From assembly GCA_947448095.1 (NCBI GenBank), contig CANFNN010000165.1, positions 1 to 6,762 of the forward strand: a stretch of DNA of 6,762 bases, given 5' to 3'. Both the position numbers and the translations under genes were made by a program. Source of the stretch: Bacteriovoracaceae bacterium (lineage in GTDB: Bacteria > Bdellovibrionota > Bacteriovoracia > Bacteriovoracales > Bacteriovoracaceae). The notes beneath the pieces are model-generated. The model did no database searches and had not been told where the DNA came from. It saw only the letters and a program-made list of their open reading frames with translations. Shown in pieces: positions 6,658 through 6,762 of the stretch; position 1 is the first letter of the stretch; each line of letters opens with the position of its first letter.

Positions 6658-6674
6658 ACAAGCTCAAATGCTTC

Positions 6675-6696
6675 AGAGCGCATTAGGTGCGCTTTT
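6675..6696 (+). terminator. Probable Rho-independent terminator after the symporter gene
   Basis: AGCGCA (6677-6682) and TGCGCT (6688-6693) form a perfect 6-bp GC-rich stem around a five-base TTAGG loop. It is extendable by a G-U and an A-U pair at the base and runs into TTTT (6693-6696). It lies 18 bases after the stop codon. The short U tract makes it moderate in strength. The remaining bases to the window end hold no supportable gene. Confidence 0.6.
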
Positions 6697-6762
6697 AGGT
6701 ATTTCCTGCTATGTTCTTTTGATATTTTTAAGAGCTATTTGTTAACCAAAGGATATGTGTGA

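Noticed and set aside
6707..6715. Extended -10 promoter (TG-C-TATGTT) after the symporter terminator
   Set aside because: Only four of six matches to the -10 and no -35; plausible for a gene beyond the window but not supportable here.
6748..6762. Start of a further plus-strand gene (ATG at 6755 after AAAGGA)
   Set aside because: The ribosome binding site would be one base from the ATG and only two codons fit in the window; a GTG at 6759 is equally possible. Nothing can be supported.

Overview
The window is a compact, moderately AT-rich bacterial chromosomal segment with six protein-coding genes filling almost all of it. No rRNA, tRNA, CRISPR array, insertion sequence or phage gene was seen. 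Two proteins carry Sec signal peptides and one has an N-terminal membrane segment, which fits a Gram-negative cell. Lys- and Ser-rich proteins and compact packing are compatible with the Bdellovibrionota (Bacteriovorax/Peredibacter-like), but this is a low-confidence impression of style, not a marker-based assignment.

Layout. Left, plus strand: an AlkB-type Fe(II)/2-oxoglutarate dioxygenase (19-843), an exported (alpha/alpha)6-toroid, glycosidase-like protein (927-2084), and a small exported thioredoxin-fold protein with an altered active site (2150-2611). Middle, minus strand: a two-gene unit read right to left. It has a membrane-anchored protein of unknown function (5219-4437) whose stop overlaps the start of an ABC-F ATPase resembling YheS (4440-2608). 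Right, plus strand: a sodium:solute symporter (5254-6657) followed by a probable intrinsic terminator.

How it fits together. The ABC-F gene is tied to the membrane protein by an ATGA stop/start overlap, so they are probably translated together. The exported toroid and thioredoxin-like genes lie 65 bp apart and may share a transcript and a compartment. The symporter and the membrane-protein gene diverge from a 34-bp gap. There a good sigma70-type promoter ends exactly where the symporter ATG begins, predicting a leaderless mRNA. The thioredoxin-like and ABC-F genes converge and share a TTAA tetranucleotide as their two stop codons.

Most genes belong to ordinary families and I see no clear new multi-gene system. 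The points most worth a second look are the CX9C thioredoxin-like protein, the predicted leaderless symporter transcript, and the uncharacterised membrane protein coupled to the ABC-F factor.
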